Source: Lentisphaerota bacterium
Lineage (GTDB): Bacteria > Verrucomicrobiota > Lentisphaeria > Victivallales > Victivallaceae
DNA length: 34,692 bases
Assembly (NCBI GenBank): GCA_015061615.1
Contig: SUWE01000028.1
Location: 1 to 34,692, forward strand
Direction of reading: 5' to 3'
The position numbers and the translations under genes were made by a program. Every line of letters begins with the position of its first letter. Position 1 is the first letter of the stretch. Shown in pieces: positions 23,488 to 32,306 of the stretch. The notes under the pieces are model-generated. The model made no database searches, was not told the DNA's origin, and was given only the letters and a program-made list of their open reading frames with translations.

Positions 23488-23650
23488 AGAGGCAATTTCA
23501 AAGAATCAAATCAATGCCGAATTTTTCAGCATATTTTTTATATGCGGGTTGCGCTCGCTTTGCTCGCGCTCTGCGGCGCACCCCCCGCCTGCCCGCAAGC
23601 CGCGCGGTTTAACGCTTTGCCCGACCGGGAATAACGGTTGTTTCAACTTT
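23488..23650. repeat. Hairpin-repeat end plus GC-rich module (fragment D)
   Basis: AGAGGCAATTTCAAA at 23488-23502 matches one end of copies B and C. It is followed by a hairpin GCATAT-TTTTT-ATATGC (23529-23545) and a GC-rich module starting GGGTTGCGCTCGC that resembles the module after hairpin E2. No matching second arm was found, so this looks like a fragment or composite. The GC-rich hairpins may also serve as terminator for the gene ending at 23655. Confidence 0.45.
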
Positions 23651-23654
23651 TGAT

Positions 23655-24230
23655 TCAATCGGTTATTTTTACCAGAATCACCTGATCAATAAAAACCCCA
23701 TCCTGCTTTTGAGATCCCGGCACATAAGCCGGTCCGGTAAATTTCAAAGAGACATACACCGTGTATTTATTTCCCGCATCAGCTTTATAAACCTTGGAGA
23801 GATCTGCCTGCATCTGCCACCACCACATCAGCAAAGAGGTTCTGCCCGGCAGAAATTCATAATCCCAGAGTTTATACCAGTGAAACTTCTCATCCTGCGG
23901 GAACTCCCGGATGGTGAAAGACGGTCCCTGTTTTTTCGCCGTCCAGTTATAAATGCTTACTGTTGACGAGTACATTGCACCGCGCGGCTTTTTGTCAATA
24001 CCGTGCTGCCACTTTTCATTCGGTGCAGGCGCGGCAAGGGATTTGCCGGTTTCGGAATCGGCATCTTCCCGGACAAATTTTGCGGAATTATTCAGCCGCA
24101 ATCTTTCCGAACCGAATTTGACAACTTTATTTTCCGGTACATCTTTCAGGAACTCCGGGGTCGAATTTTCTGCGGCAGCAGAGAAAACTGCTCCGGCAAA
24201 CAGTATTACGGTCAGTAAAAACTTTTTCAT
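23655..24230 (-). CDS. Secreted protein of unknown function (operon end)
   Basis: The 191-residue protein has a clear signal peptide (MKKFLLTVILFAGAVFSAAA, cleavage about 20) and a beta-rich remainder with many aromatics (YNWTAKKQG, FHWYKLWDYEF, LLMWWWQMQADLS). The later pattern YTVYVSLKFTGPAYVP and DGVFIDQVILVKI resembles galactose-binding-like carbohydrate-binding modules, but that is inference. It is the last gene of the eight-gene minus operon, 33 bases after the oxidoreductase gene. No lipobox or membrane segment beyond the signal is seen. Confidence 0.75.
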   Translation of the reverse strand: MKKFLLTVILFAGAVFSAAAENSTPEFLKDVPENKVVKFGSERLRLNNSAKFVREDADSETGKSLAAPAPNEKWQHGIDKKPRGAMYSSTVSIYNWTAKKQGPSFTIREFPQDEKFHWYKLWDYEFLPGRTSLLMWWWQMQADLSKVYKADAGNKYTVYVSLKFTGPAYVPGSQKQDGVFIDQVILVKITD

Positions 24231-24263
24231 CAGTTGTGCCTTTCCTTATTTTGTATGGTTATT

Positions 24264-25352
24264 TTACATCAGCCGGGGGTCATCACTGCGGATGATCTCA
24301 CCGGTATCTTCTGATAATTCAGCGGCGAAACAGAGTTTCATCGTCTGATATGCATCGTTTGCAGTAACTTCCGGCTTTTCACCTTTCACAGCTCTTTCGA
24401 TTGCCCGGAGGTTTTGACCGAGGGTATTGTGACAATGCTCCAGAGACTCTTCCGCCGGATATTTATAAGTTTCAACGATCTCACTTTCCAGTCTTTGGGG
24501 ACCGTCGGAAAATTCCCACCGCCGCAGCCGGCAGCGGAAAAGATCCGTTTCCAAAGCGCCTTTATCACCGCAAATGTGGAAAGTCAGACAATGTCCGTCA
24601 TCGGATTGCTTTTCGTGGAGTTCCCGCAGCGGGTCGGCATGATAAGTTTCAGCGATATACATGATGAAATTCAGCACACCGACCCGGTCTCCCGGAAAGC
24701 GGATAAGCATTTGATGATTATCCCGGTGATTGAAGTAGGGTACGACTTTTTTAGAGGAAAGAGAGTAGATCGATTCAAATTCATCATCAAAAAAATAACG
24801 CTGCAAATCCAGATAATGAGAGAGTTTTTCCCCGATGAGGAAACTGCCGGTGCTGTTGCTGCGCCAACTGTTTTTCAGGTGAAATTCAGTACAGAAATAG
24901 CGGCATTGTATGTTGACAGGATTGCCGATTTTCCCCTCTTTGATCCACTCTTTTGCTTTGGTATAAAGCGTGGAATAGTGCAATTCAAAACCAAGCTGCA
25001 AAAAAGCTCCGGTCTCCTTTTCGACCTGAATCATTTTTTTTGCTTCTTCCAAAGTTGCCCCCATGGGTTTTTCCAGCAATACCGCTTTGCCCTGACGCAT
25101 GAAATCGCTTGCCTGCTGAATGTGGAACTGATTGGGGGAGCTGATCGACGCAAAGCGGATCGCAGGATCTTTAAGAGCATTTTCGTAAGAGATCGGCATT
25201 ACATTGCCGAATTTCTCTTTTGCCTCATTGAAACGTTTTTCATCGGGGTCGCAGATATACACTTTATCCACATAAGGAGACTCCACTGCGGCTTGGACAT
25301 GAACCATGCCCTGCACTCCGGCACCGATGATCACAGCATTGATTTTTTCCAT
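24264..25352 (-). CDS. Gfo/Idh/MocA family oxidoreductase
   Basis: This 362-residue NAD(P)-dependent sugar oxidoreductase has a Rossmann nucleotide loop GAGVQG (10-15), acidic ribose-binding Asp in YICDPDE (33-37), ISSPNQFH and the family signature EKPMG (94-98), where the lysine is catalytic. The C-terminal half is the usual alpha/beta sheet domain. It likely oxidises or epimerises a sugar or inositol-type product released by the operon's glycosidases. The ATG at 25352 has AGGAAA upstream and starts the Rossmann strand; an earlier in-frame ATG at 25454 would overlap the CapA-like gene. Confidence 0.92.
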   Translation of the reverse strand: MEKINAVIIGAGVQGMVHVQAAVESPYVDKVYICDPDEKRFNEAKEKFGNVMPISYENALKDPAIRFASISSPNQFHIQQASDFMRQGKAVLLEKPMGATLEEAKKMIQVEKETGAFLQLGFELHYSTLYTKAKEWIKEGKIGNPVNIQCRYFCTEFHLKNSWRSNSTGSFLIGEKLSHYLDLQRYFFDDEFESIYSLSSKKVVPYFNHRDNHQMLIRFPGDRVGVLNFIMYIAETYHADPLRELHEKQSDDGHCLTFHICGDKGALETDLFRCRLRRWEFSDGPQRLESEIVETYKYPAEESLEHCHNTLGQNLRAIERAVKGEKPEVTANDAYQTMKLCFAAELSEDTGEIIRSDDPRLM

Positions 25353-25383
25353 AATATTTTTCCTGATAAGTTTATGTTTTTTA

Positions 25384-26598
25384 TCAGCATCTGGAAACCC
25401 AATCAGGTTTCTGCAGAGCTGAAATTTCATCAAAGCGTTTTTTTGCCTCTGCAAGCAGACCTTTTTCGATCAGCTGTACTGTGTGGCGGAGAAGTTCATT
25501 GTGCGATTCACAGCAGAAAATATTCCGGATGCCGAGCCAAGTCTCATCATTGGCACACGGTTCCCATGCTTCCGGTTTTTTCAGGTTGTAAAAGGTTGCG
25601 AGGTATCCTTCGGCACCGTAGAGTGAACTCCATGAATCAAACAGTTTGTTCAATCTCTCCGGATCCTGAAGCACCAGGCACAACTTTTCCAGATATTGAA
25701 AGAATAGTTCCTCATCTTTTTCCGGCAGAGGTTTGATTTTATCCTGATGATTGTAATAAGGGATCAATTCAAGGGCAAAAGCTCCTTTTTTATCGCAGTG
25801 AAATTTTGCCAGATAGCCGATGAACCAGCAGGGCAGCGAAGTCGGCCGGGGCGGAAAATAGAAGTTGCCGGGGGAATAAACTATCGGGACTCCATTATAT
25901 ATTTCGTAACCGCACGGACAATGAGTGTGGCAGTTGAAAACAACATCCGCACCGCTTTTTGCGGCGAAACGGCAGCGTTTGGTCAACTCCGGCGAGGGAA
26001 ACGGATAGTGTTCATGACCGCCGTGAAAAGCAGTAAATACCAAATCGCACTCTTTTTTCAAGTCGCTGATGCTCTCCTGCAACTTGTCAAGATCCAATCC
26101 GGCACATCCGGGAGTGTCATCTTCTGCGATGCCGAATTCATGCTCTGCCTGATTGATAATGGCGATTTTCAAACCGTTGCAAGTGAGTATCAGGGGAGCG
26201 TTTGCGGATTTACTGTCCATCCCGGCTCCGACAGTTTTCATCCCCGCTTTGCGGCAATTATCCAGCGTATCAGATAATCCCTCTTTGCCGTAATCTCCGG
26301 TGTGATTGTTGGCAAGCAGGGCGATATTGATTCCCAACGCCTGCAGAAACTTCAAACACCCCTCGTGACTGCGGTGATTGGGTCCGCTTTTGGCGATCGG
26401 GGTATCCTGCCGGGTGACGGCACACTCTAATTGACAGATCCGCAGATCGCTTTCTGCAAAAACGGGTTTTATGAGAGAAGCGATCTCCTCTGCTCTGACG
26501 GCAACATCATCGGCATTGATTTCCCTCGGGGAAAAGTCCCCGGTGAAAATGGTTGAAACGGTTTCTTTGCCTGGTTCACGCCACTTGATCAATTTCAT
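25384..26598 (-). CDS. CapA-family metallophosphatase-like protein
   Basis: The 404-residue protein belongs to the CapA (PGA_cap) calcineurin-like family. It shows TGDFSPRE near the N-terminus, LECAVTRQD, LANNHTGDYG (95-104), AFHGGHEHYPFP (190-201), NCHTHCPCGYE (222-232) and YSPGNFYF, the metal-binding set of that family. Named members belong to poly-gamma-glutamate capsule synthesis, but many paralogues in gut bacteria occur in sugar loci and have no known reaction. No signal peptide is present, so it acts in the cytoplasm. AGGAG precedes the ATG at 26598; an upstream in-frame ATG at 26673 is less likely, as it overlaps the acyltransferase gene. Confidence 0.88.
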   Translation of the reverse strand: MKLIKWREPGKETVSTIFTGDFSPREINADDVAVRAEEIASLIKPVFAESDLRICQLECAVTRQDTPIAKSGPNHRSHEGCLKFLQALGINIALLANNHTGDYGKEGLSDTLDNCRKAGMKTVGAGMDSKSANAPLILTCNGLKIAIINQAEHEFGIAEDDTPGCAGLDLDKLQESISDLKKECDLVFTAFHGGHEHYPFPSPELTKRCRFAAKSGADVVFNCHTHCPCGYEIYNGVPIVYSPGNFYFPPRPTSLPCWFIGYLAKFHCDKKGAFALELIPYYNHQDKIKPLPEKDEELFFQYLEKLCLVLQDPERLNKLFDSWSSLYGAEGYLATFYNLKKPEAWEPCANDETWLGIRNIFCCESHNELLRHTVQLIEKGLLAEAKKRFDEISALQKPDWVSRC

Positions 26599-26623
26599 TT
26601 TTTTCTCCTGTACGTAAAAATAT

Positions 26624-27880
26624 TTATGGGATATCATATTGTTTACAGTACATGCAACTGCCGTATTTTTCAATATCGTTTGTTAAAAAAAGCCATCCGC
26701 ACTCCCCAAGCAGACGTCCGGAACTCAAAATCCGGTGAAATGCTTTTTCCAGAGAGCTGTTTTGCGGCAATTTTTCAATCTCCGGATCGGATCTGCCGAA
26801 AACAAAAAAGAGACCGCTGGTTTTATTCAGTGGGAAAGTCGGGAAACGGTATCCCTCTTTGGCAAAGGCGGCAATATTGCTGTCCGGCAGCGCCTTTTGC
26901 CATTCGTAGAAAAAGAGCCATGATGAACTGACGAATACCGGTATATTCAAATGCAGATGTTCACGGAAAAATTTCACGGCTTCAAGCATGGAGTCTCTGA
27001 CAGAACTTTCCGGCAGAGCTTCGCCGGCAGGAATATGGATGCTTGGGATAATCTCTTCTGCATCAGCCGCACACTCCCACTCATTTTTGTTCAAAACAGC
27101 AATTTTGCTCACATCGGCATAACCATCCGGCAAAATCCGGTAACCGCGGATATTATTGCTGTCATCTTCCAGAAAACTTTCTGTCAGGTTGCTGTTTTCT
27201 TCCGGTCCGGGGCGTCTGCCCTCTTGAGTATAAGTGATTCCGGAACGGGATAAGAGACAGATTTTACCATTTTTCCGGTTGCGGTAAATCAGGGGGACCC
27301 AGTCGGGGTATTTGTGCAGCAGATACTCAAGTCTGCCGATGCGGAAAAGTTTTCCATCGGCGGCGTGCCGCAGCCAGTGGAGCTGGATGGCGTTGACTCC
27401 GGGAACCCCGTTGTGTCCGGCGGCGTGGATATCCATCGCCCCGCCGAGCCAGAGAGCGGTTTTTTCCGCCATATCCTGCGGAATATCCATCTCTTTGTAC
27501 CGCTTGAATATCAGGGGGAATGCTCCGAGGGCGATCATCAGATAGAATATCCCGGTATTTTCATTGAAAACCTTTTCAATGTGAGGCAGATTATTCAGTT
27601 CGATGCACCACGGGTCGCGGCGGTAAAAGCCGTAATGGAGCATATTGGCAAAAAATCTGTATGCAGGATTTTTTTCAACGATCCCGGCGACAAGCCGCAT
27701 ACGTTCTTCCACAGGAACATTGCGTTTGGTAAAAGGATAATATTTCATGGCGTTTTCCGGTTTCATAAACTCCGGAAAACTTTCATCGCAGTTTTTTTGA
27801 AATTCTGCGAAGAACGGCAAAAGCACCTTTTTTTCTTTTTCAGCAAATCCGAGGAGCCGGCAAAGTGTATCAAGTTCCAT
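26624..27880 (-). CDS. Acyltransferase of the NAT_N / GNAT_C type
   Basis: This 418-residue cytoplasmic protein resembles the paired NAT_N (N-terminal helical) and GNAT_C (C-terminal GNAT-like) acyltransferase family. Matching segments are YLLHKYPDWVPLIYRNRKNGKICLLSRSG (186-214), RGYRILPDGY (245-254), SIHIPAGEALPES (280-292), FVSSSWLF (316-323), LPDSNIAAF and the late LEKAFHRIL...GWLFL. The usual family text has IPAGG and CxSWL, so the call rests on my recall of that consensus. It probably transfers an acyl group to an amino group of a saccharide-derived substrate. It sits between the secreted protein and the CapA-like gene. Confidence 0.75.
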   Translation of the reverse strand: MELDTLCRLLGFAEKEKKVLLPFFAEFQKNCDESFPEFMKPENAMKYYPFTKRNVPVEERMRLVAGIVEKNPAYRFFANMLHYGFYRRDPWCIELNNLPHIEKVFNENTGIFYLMIALGAFPLIFKRYKEMDIPQDMAEKTALWLGGAMDIHAAGHNGVPGVNAIQLHWLRHAADGKLFRIGRLEYLLHKYPDWVPLIYRNRKNGKICLLSRSGITYTQEGRRPGPEENSNLTESFLEDDSNNIRGYRILPDGYADVSKIAVLNKNEWECAADAEEIIPSIHIPAGEALPESSVRDSMLEAVKFFREHLHLNIPVFVSSSWLFFYEWQKALPDSNIAAFAKEGYRFPTFPLNKTSGLFFVFGRSDPEIEKLPQNSSLEKAFHRILSSGRLLGECGWLFLTNDIEKYGSCMYCKQYDIP

Positions 27881-27893
27881 AACAAACCTTCAT

Positions 27894-28979
27894 TCAGCGG
27901 AAAGTGCGGAGTGCCGCCTGACCGATCCGGGAACGGATATCACCGGAAACTTCAACTTCATGATATGCCGCCGGAATATCCCGTTTTTCTTCCGCTTTTC
28001 TGAAACGTTCTTTACATTTGGCAACTTCTGCAAGGAAGGAGCTTTTTTCTTTTTCCGTCAGTGTCCCGGCGGCGATGATCTTTTCAATGACCAGCACATT
28101 GCTGCGGAATCCGGAAAAGTCGGCTTCCGGTATCCATTGTACTCTTTTGAGCATCTCTGTTATATTGGGCTGACGCTCGTTGAGAAAACGGCGGCATGAC
28201 TCCTGCGGATCTTCATTGAGAAAGTACCCCAGAGCGAAGTGAAAAACCTTTTCCCCCTCTTCCGGAATAAAGTCCAGCATGACCATATTGTTGGCAGAAG
28301 CGGTGATTTTTTTATATTTTTCCGGTTCAAAGACCAGAAAATTACCGTTGCGTTCAGAGTAGTTGCGGTTGTAAAGTGCAAGAGCGCCGGCATCAGTGGA
28401 ATACTCCATTTTCTTTTCCGGGATCTTCTTATCAATTCCGCGGGTCATCAGCCGCCGTTCCCCGCCGCCGGCAGCTTTCCACTTTGCACCGCCCGGCCAC
28501 GCTCTCAAGCGTAAAGTTGCGGGAGTCGATTTCACGGTAACTTCCATAAAAATCCACTCTTTTGCGTTGTTCAACTGGATAAGTTTCAAGGTCAATCCCT
28601 GCCAGATGATCTCTGCATGGACACCGTTTTTTGTGGACATCAGACAGACTTTTTCTGCCGGGGAAAGTTCAGTCAGACTGCTTTTATCCGGCATGATGCA
28701 GGAGAAAAAATTCCACATGCACCAGGAGCCGTTCTGTATCCTGCCGTGGCGGAGACCGAGTTCAAAGTCGCCCCACTTCTGTTTGACCGGCTTATTTGCC
28801 GGGTCGAGCAGATAGTTATAGGTCATTTCCGACTGATTGAAGAAAAAGTGTTCACTTATTTTCCGGTATTGTACTGCATTGCGGACAACGGGAGTTTCCG
28901 AGTGGAGCAGACGCGGTTTGGCTTCTGCAAAAGTTCCGGTCAAAAACAATGCCAGCAGGGTGAAAAGTTTTATTTTCAT
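27894..28979 (-). CDS. Secreted protein of unknown function
   Basis: This 361-residue protein has a signal peptide (residues 1-20, ending FAEA). The mature part is beta-rich with charged loops, and contains W-G-D-F-E-L-G-L-R-H-G-R-I near 70-82 and HAEIIWQGLTLKLIQL. A helical C-terminal quarter is present (about 275-345, with EKIIAAGTLTEKEKSSFLAEVAKCKERFRKAEEKR). I do not recognise a family. It lies directly between the 1102-residue GH42-like enzyme (18 bases upstream) and the acyltransferase (13 bases), so it is probably a periplasmic partner in the same glycan pathway, for example a carbohydrate-binding or processing protein. Confidence 0.78.
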   Translation of the reverse strand: MKIKLFTLLALFLTGTFAEAKPRLLHSETPVVRNAVQYRKISEHFFFNQSEMTYNYLLDPANKPVKQKWGDFELGLRHGRIQNGSWCMWNFFSCIMPDKSSLTELSPAEKVCLMSTKNGVHAEIIWQGLTLKLIQLNNAKEWIFMEVTVKSTPATLRLRAWPGGAKWKAAGGGERRLMTRGIDKKIPEKKMEYSTDAGALALYNRNYSERNGNFLVFEPEKYKKITASANNMVMLDFIPEEGEKVFHFALGYFLNEDPQESCRRFLNERQPNITEMLKRVQWIPEADFSGFRSNVLVIEKIIAAGTLTEKEKSSFLAEVAKCKERFRKAEEKRDIPAAYHEVEVSGDIRSRIGQAALRTFR

Positions 28980-28997
28980 GACAGATATTTCCTCTGT

Positions 28998-31900
28998 TTA
29001 TTGAAGATCAACGCTTTTTTCTGCTGTCAAACCCGTTGTGAAATTCTGTAAGCGGAAACGGTATTTGCCGCAAAGTGCATTGAAAGGAAAGGTGAATGAC
29101 AGTTTGCTTTCTTTATGAACTTTCAGAACTTTTGCAAGCGTGGTCAATTCTTTACCGCCGGGGTCGAAGACCCGCAGTACGGCAAATTGTCCGGCAGGTA
29201 TGGAGGTCAACGGTATTTCGATCTTCTCCCCCCGCTGTGCTGTTTCCGGCAATGCCAATACAACTGCAGGCTGTTTTTCTGCGAATACGGCAAAGAGTCT
29301 CAAGGGAGTACCGCCGGGTTCAATGGTGACGGATTTTTTCATTTCTTCACTTGTCAAACCCTTGCCGCACTCATAAATGTACGCTTTTTCCGGCAGAGTG
29401 ACGGTAACCGGTTTGCCGGATTCTTCCGGAATAACGCCGATAAGCTCATAACCGCTGCCTTTGCGGATACGCAAAGTTGCTTCGCAAGTTACGGTGTGAG
29501 ATATATCCACTCCGGCAGATTTCAGCATACCGCTGACGAAAGCATCAAAAGGAGTTGCTTTTGAAGCACTGGTTTCGATCACGGAAAAACTGAAATTCAT
29601 CAGTACAGCTTTACCTTTGCCGAACTTTTTCTGCACCATGTAAGGTCCATCGGGATTTATCAATGCAACAGAGGCTTTCATAAGCGGCGCCGACAGGGGT
29701 TTCACCTGATTTGCCGGTTGATTTTTCAACAGGATATCTCCGAAAAGTTCTGCAAGCGGATTGCGGGTTTGCTTTTTGAGATTTTCGTTGAAAACGCCGG
29801 GGTAAAGGTCCGCGATCACAGTACCGCCGTTTCTCACGAAGTCAACGATCGCGGCACTTTCTTTATCGCTGATTGAGGATATTCCGCAGAGAAAGAGTAT
29901 CTTCATATCTTTCAGGCGGTCAAGTGTCCGGGCAGTGACAAATTCAAAATTGACTCCGTTGCGATAGGAGTAACGCAGCAGCGGAGCGATCGAAGTTTCC
30001 GGATTGGAACAGCGCGGGTCAGCTTTGGGAGCCCGTTTTGAATTGTGATTCCAGAAAATTCCCGCGCCCTGCGGGGCAAGCGGCGTATGGATGAGCTGTT
30101 GAGCCGTACCGAAGCGGAGACGGCGGAATTCATCCATATATTTTTTTGCGTAGGAGTCGGTATAATCTATTGCCAGTATGCCATGCGGAAAATCGTCAGA
30201 AAGGGCATACCACGCATTGCCGTTGACGACACCTTTGAGCAGGGCATCCAGTAATGTATGCGGATAGGTCACACTTCTTTCTTTGTGATAACCGATCCAG
30301 ATAAAACGGGGACGGTCAGGGTAGAGACTGCGGATAAGTTCATCTTCCAGCAAATTGGAGTACGGCCCCCACCAGTCAAGTTTATCCATCATCAATTCAA
30401 TATTGTGATTGCCGAAAGTACCTTCCAGACCGACTTTTGCGTTGGGATCGAGTTTGCGTATCTCTGCGGCGCAGAAATGGTGGATATCGGCAAACATCTT
30501 TTCCATATACTCATAGTGGTCGTTCCACTCCGGAGCGTTGTTTTCCTTTTCCGTGACGGCAAGCGGGCGGTGGGGAACAGCATCGAAATCAGAATATGAA
30601 CTGCCCCACTGGGCATTGAGTTTGCCGACAGTACCGTATTTCTGTTTCAGACAGTTGCGGAATGATTTCAAATCCGATGCCCCGAATCCGGCAGAAAGGG
30701 TGTTGCCGTTTTCATCCCCCAGGGAATAGAGCAGTGGTGAGAAACGGGGAAGTCCTTTCATGCGGCAGTGGACATAATCTTTCCAGATCTGCTGAACTTC
30801 AGGACGGTAAAAGTTGTGGTCACCGCCGAGTTTTGCCAGAGCCTTCATCCCTTCCGGATAAAAGAGCTTGCTGAAGTTGACTTCGCCGTTTTTACCTTTG
30901 AGGATGCGTATTCTGGTCAGATACGACACCAGACGCTGATTGAGCAGGGTGTATTGCCGGGCGTTATCCAGAGATACCTTATAGTGCGAAAGCGCCGCAT
31001 TGAATCCCAGATCATCCCCCGACCTTGCCGCCATCAGCGGGTCCGCCGGACCGCCCCACGAGAACTGCACATACCCATCTTCAGGATAAGGAACGGGAAA
31101 AATCAACTCTTTTTCGGTATATCCGGTCTTATTTCCGGCAGGGGAGTAAAGTTCCGCCTGCAGATATCCGGCGGCATCGGGCATGAAAAACTCCTTTATT
31201 TCAAAGCTGACGGAGTTTTTTCCGGCGGGTATTTCAATTATCTTTCTTTTCCAGATACGGTTATGGGGAAAGTCGGCAAGCGACAAAACTGCCTTGACCG
31301 GTTCCGTGAAGGTTTTGCCGGTGACGAGCGTACCTTTGACCGGCTTTCTGGGAAGAATGGTATCGGCAGCGACATTCAATGTGAGCTTCCGTTCCGGGAT
31401 ATCTGAAGTGAACTCTGCGGTGCTGAAACTCTTTCCGGGCAGAAGCAGATCGAAAAAGTAAGTGCCGTTGGGCAGTTCCGGAAGTGTGAAAACCGGGGAT
31501 TTCACCTTTCCCTGCGCAAGAATATTGTTGTATTCATCTCTCAAACGGTACTCCAAATCATCCGTATTTTCCGGTAAGATGATGGTATTGCCCTTTTTGA
31601 CCGCTTTAAGCGGCACAGAGTCGCCCTTTATCACCCAGTCCAATGCCCGGAGCAGAGTCATCTGGGCATTTTCATACCGTGCCGCCCAGCGGCGGTCGGG
31701 GAAGATCGGGGGCAGCATCCCCGCACGGGAGTACCTGACGGTACAGATTTTACCTTTTTCAAACTGATACGCGCGCACTACTGTTCCGGGATGAATGGAT
31801 TCAGCAGCAAAAGCAGGAGCTGCAAGCGGTTTTGCCAGCGGTTTGGAGTAAGGCATTGCAGTGTTGACAAGCAGCAGACCGGTTCCGGTTCTCACCTGCT

Positions 31901-32306
31901 GCAACAGCTGGAACTGTACATCCGGCGGCAGTTTGTCAAAAGGAACATTGACCAGCATGACGGCATCATATTTCTGCTGTATCTTTTCTCTGATCTCAGC
32001 ATTTTTTTCGTAAGTTCCGGTTCCGGAAAGGGCGGCATCGTAAACCCCGTCGTGAGCGATCTTCTGACCGTTGTAAGTGACAAAGACAGTTTCCTGTGCC
32101 GGATAACGCTGAAGCAGTTCAGCAACGTGTCGTCCCTCGATTCTGGGAAAAATCAGCAGAAGTTTTACAGGGGAAAAATTTTTCGCCCAGACAAGGTGTT
32201 CCGTCCGGTAATTCCGGGTCAGGGTATTCACATACCAGCCGTCATGTTTTGCAACGAGATTTCCTGCACAAAACAGCAGGAGCAACATCAGATATATTTT
32301 TTTCAT
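28998..32306 (-). CDS. Secreted GH42-like beta-galactosidase-type glycosidase
   Basis: The 1102-residue protein starts with a signal peptide (about 1-19). Residues 44-180 look like a GATase1-like sensor fold (YDAVMLVNVPFDKLPPDV), followed by beta-sandwich segments to about 400. A glycosidase barrel (about 410-740) includes FSWGGPADPL, LYSLGDENGNT (acidic candidate Glu532), LNAQWGSSYSDFDAV, GLEGTFG (Glu628) and GNAWYALSDDFPHG. After that a GATase1-like trimerisation domain follows, FLCGISSISDKESAAIVDFVRNGGTVIADL, and a C-terminal beta domain. This resembles GH42-type enzymes common in Lentisphaerota. Catalytic residues are not assigned with certainty. Its ATG overlaps the CBM9-like stop by 4 bases. 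Confidence 0.82.
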   Translation of the reverse strand: MKKIYLMLLLLFCAGNLVAKHDGWYVNTLTRNYRTEHLVWAKNFSPVKLLLIFPRIEGRHVAELLQRYPAQETVFVTYNGQKIAHDGVYDAALSGTGTYEKNAEIREKIQQKYDAVMLVNVPFDKLPPDVQFQLLQQVRTGTGLLLVNTAMPYSKPLAKPLAAPAFAAESIHPGTVVRAYQFEKGKICTVRYSRAGMLPPIFPDRRWAARYENAQMTLLRALDWVIKGDSVPLKAVKKGNTIILPENTDDLEYRLRDEYNNILAQGKVKSPVFTLPELPNGTYFFDLLLPGKSFSTAEFTSDIPERKLTLNVAADTILPRKPVKGTLVTGKTFTEPVKAVLSLADFPHNRIWKRKIIEIPAGKNSVSFEIKEFFMPDAAGYLQAELYSPAGNKTGYTEKELIFPVPYPEDGYVQFSWGGPADPLMAARSGDDLGFNAALSHYKVSLDNARQYTLLNQRLVSYLTRIRILKGKNGEVNFSKLFYPEGMKALAKLGGDHNFYRPEVQQIWKDYVHCRMKGLPRFSPLLYSLGDENGNTLSAGFGASDLKSFRNCLKQKYGTVGKLNAQWGSSYSDFDAVPHRPLAVTEKENNAPEWNDHYEYMEKMFADIHHFCAAEIRKLDPNAKVGLEGTFGNHNIELMMDKLDWWGPYSNLLEDELIRSLYPDRPRFIWIGYHKERSVTYPHTLLDALLKGVVNGNAWYALSDDFPHGILAIDYTDSYAKKYMDEFRRLRFGTAQQLIHTPLAPQGAGIFWNHNSKRAPKADPRCSNPETSIAPLLRYSYRNGVNFEFVTARTLDRLKDMKILFLCGISSISDKESAAIVDFVRNGGTVIADLYPGVFNENLKKQTRNPLAELFGDILLKNQPANQVKPLSAPLMKASVALINPDGPYMVQKKFGKGKAVLMNFSFSVIETSASKATPFDAFVSGMLKSAGVDISHTVTCEATLRIRKGSGYELIGVIPEESGKPVTVTLPEKAYIYECGKGLTSEEMKKSVTIEPGGTPLRLFAVFAEKQPAVVLALPETAQRGEKIEIPLTSIPAGQFAVLRVFDPGGKELTTLAKVLKVHKESKLSFTFPFNALCGKYRFRLQNFTTGLTAEKSVDLQ

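Noticed and set aside
24414-25736. Long plus-strand ORF of 440 codons opposite the oxidoreductase gene
   Set aside because: It runs antisense to clear Gfo/Idh/MocA and CapA-like genes, has no ribosome site and no recognisable motifs. It is a shadow of codon bias.
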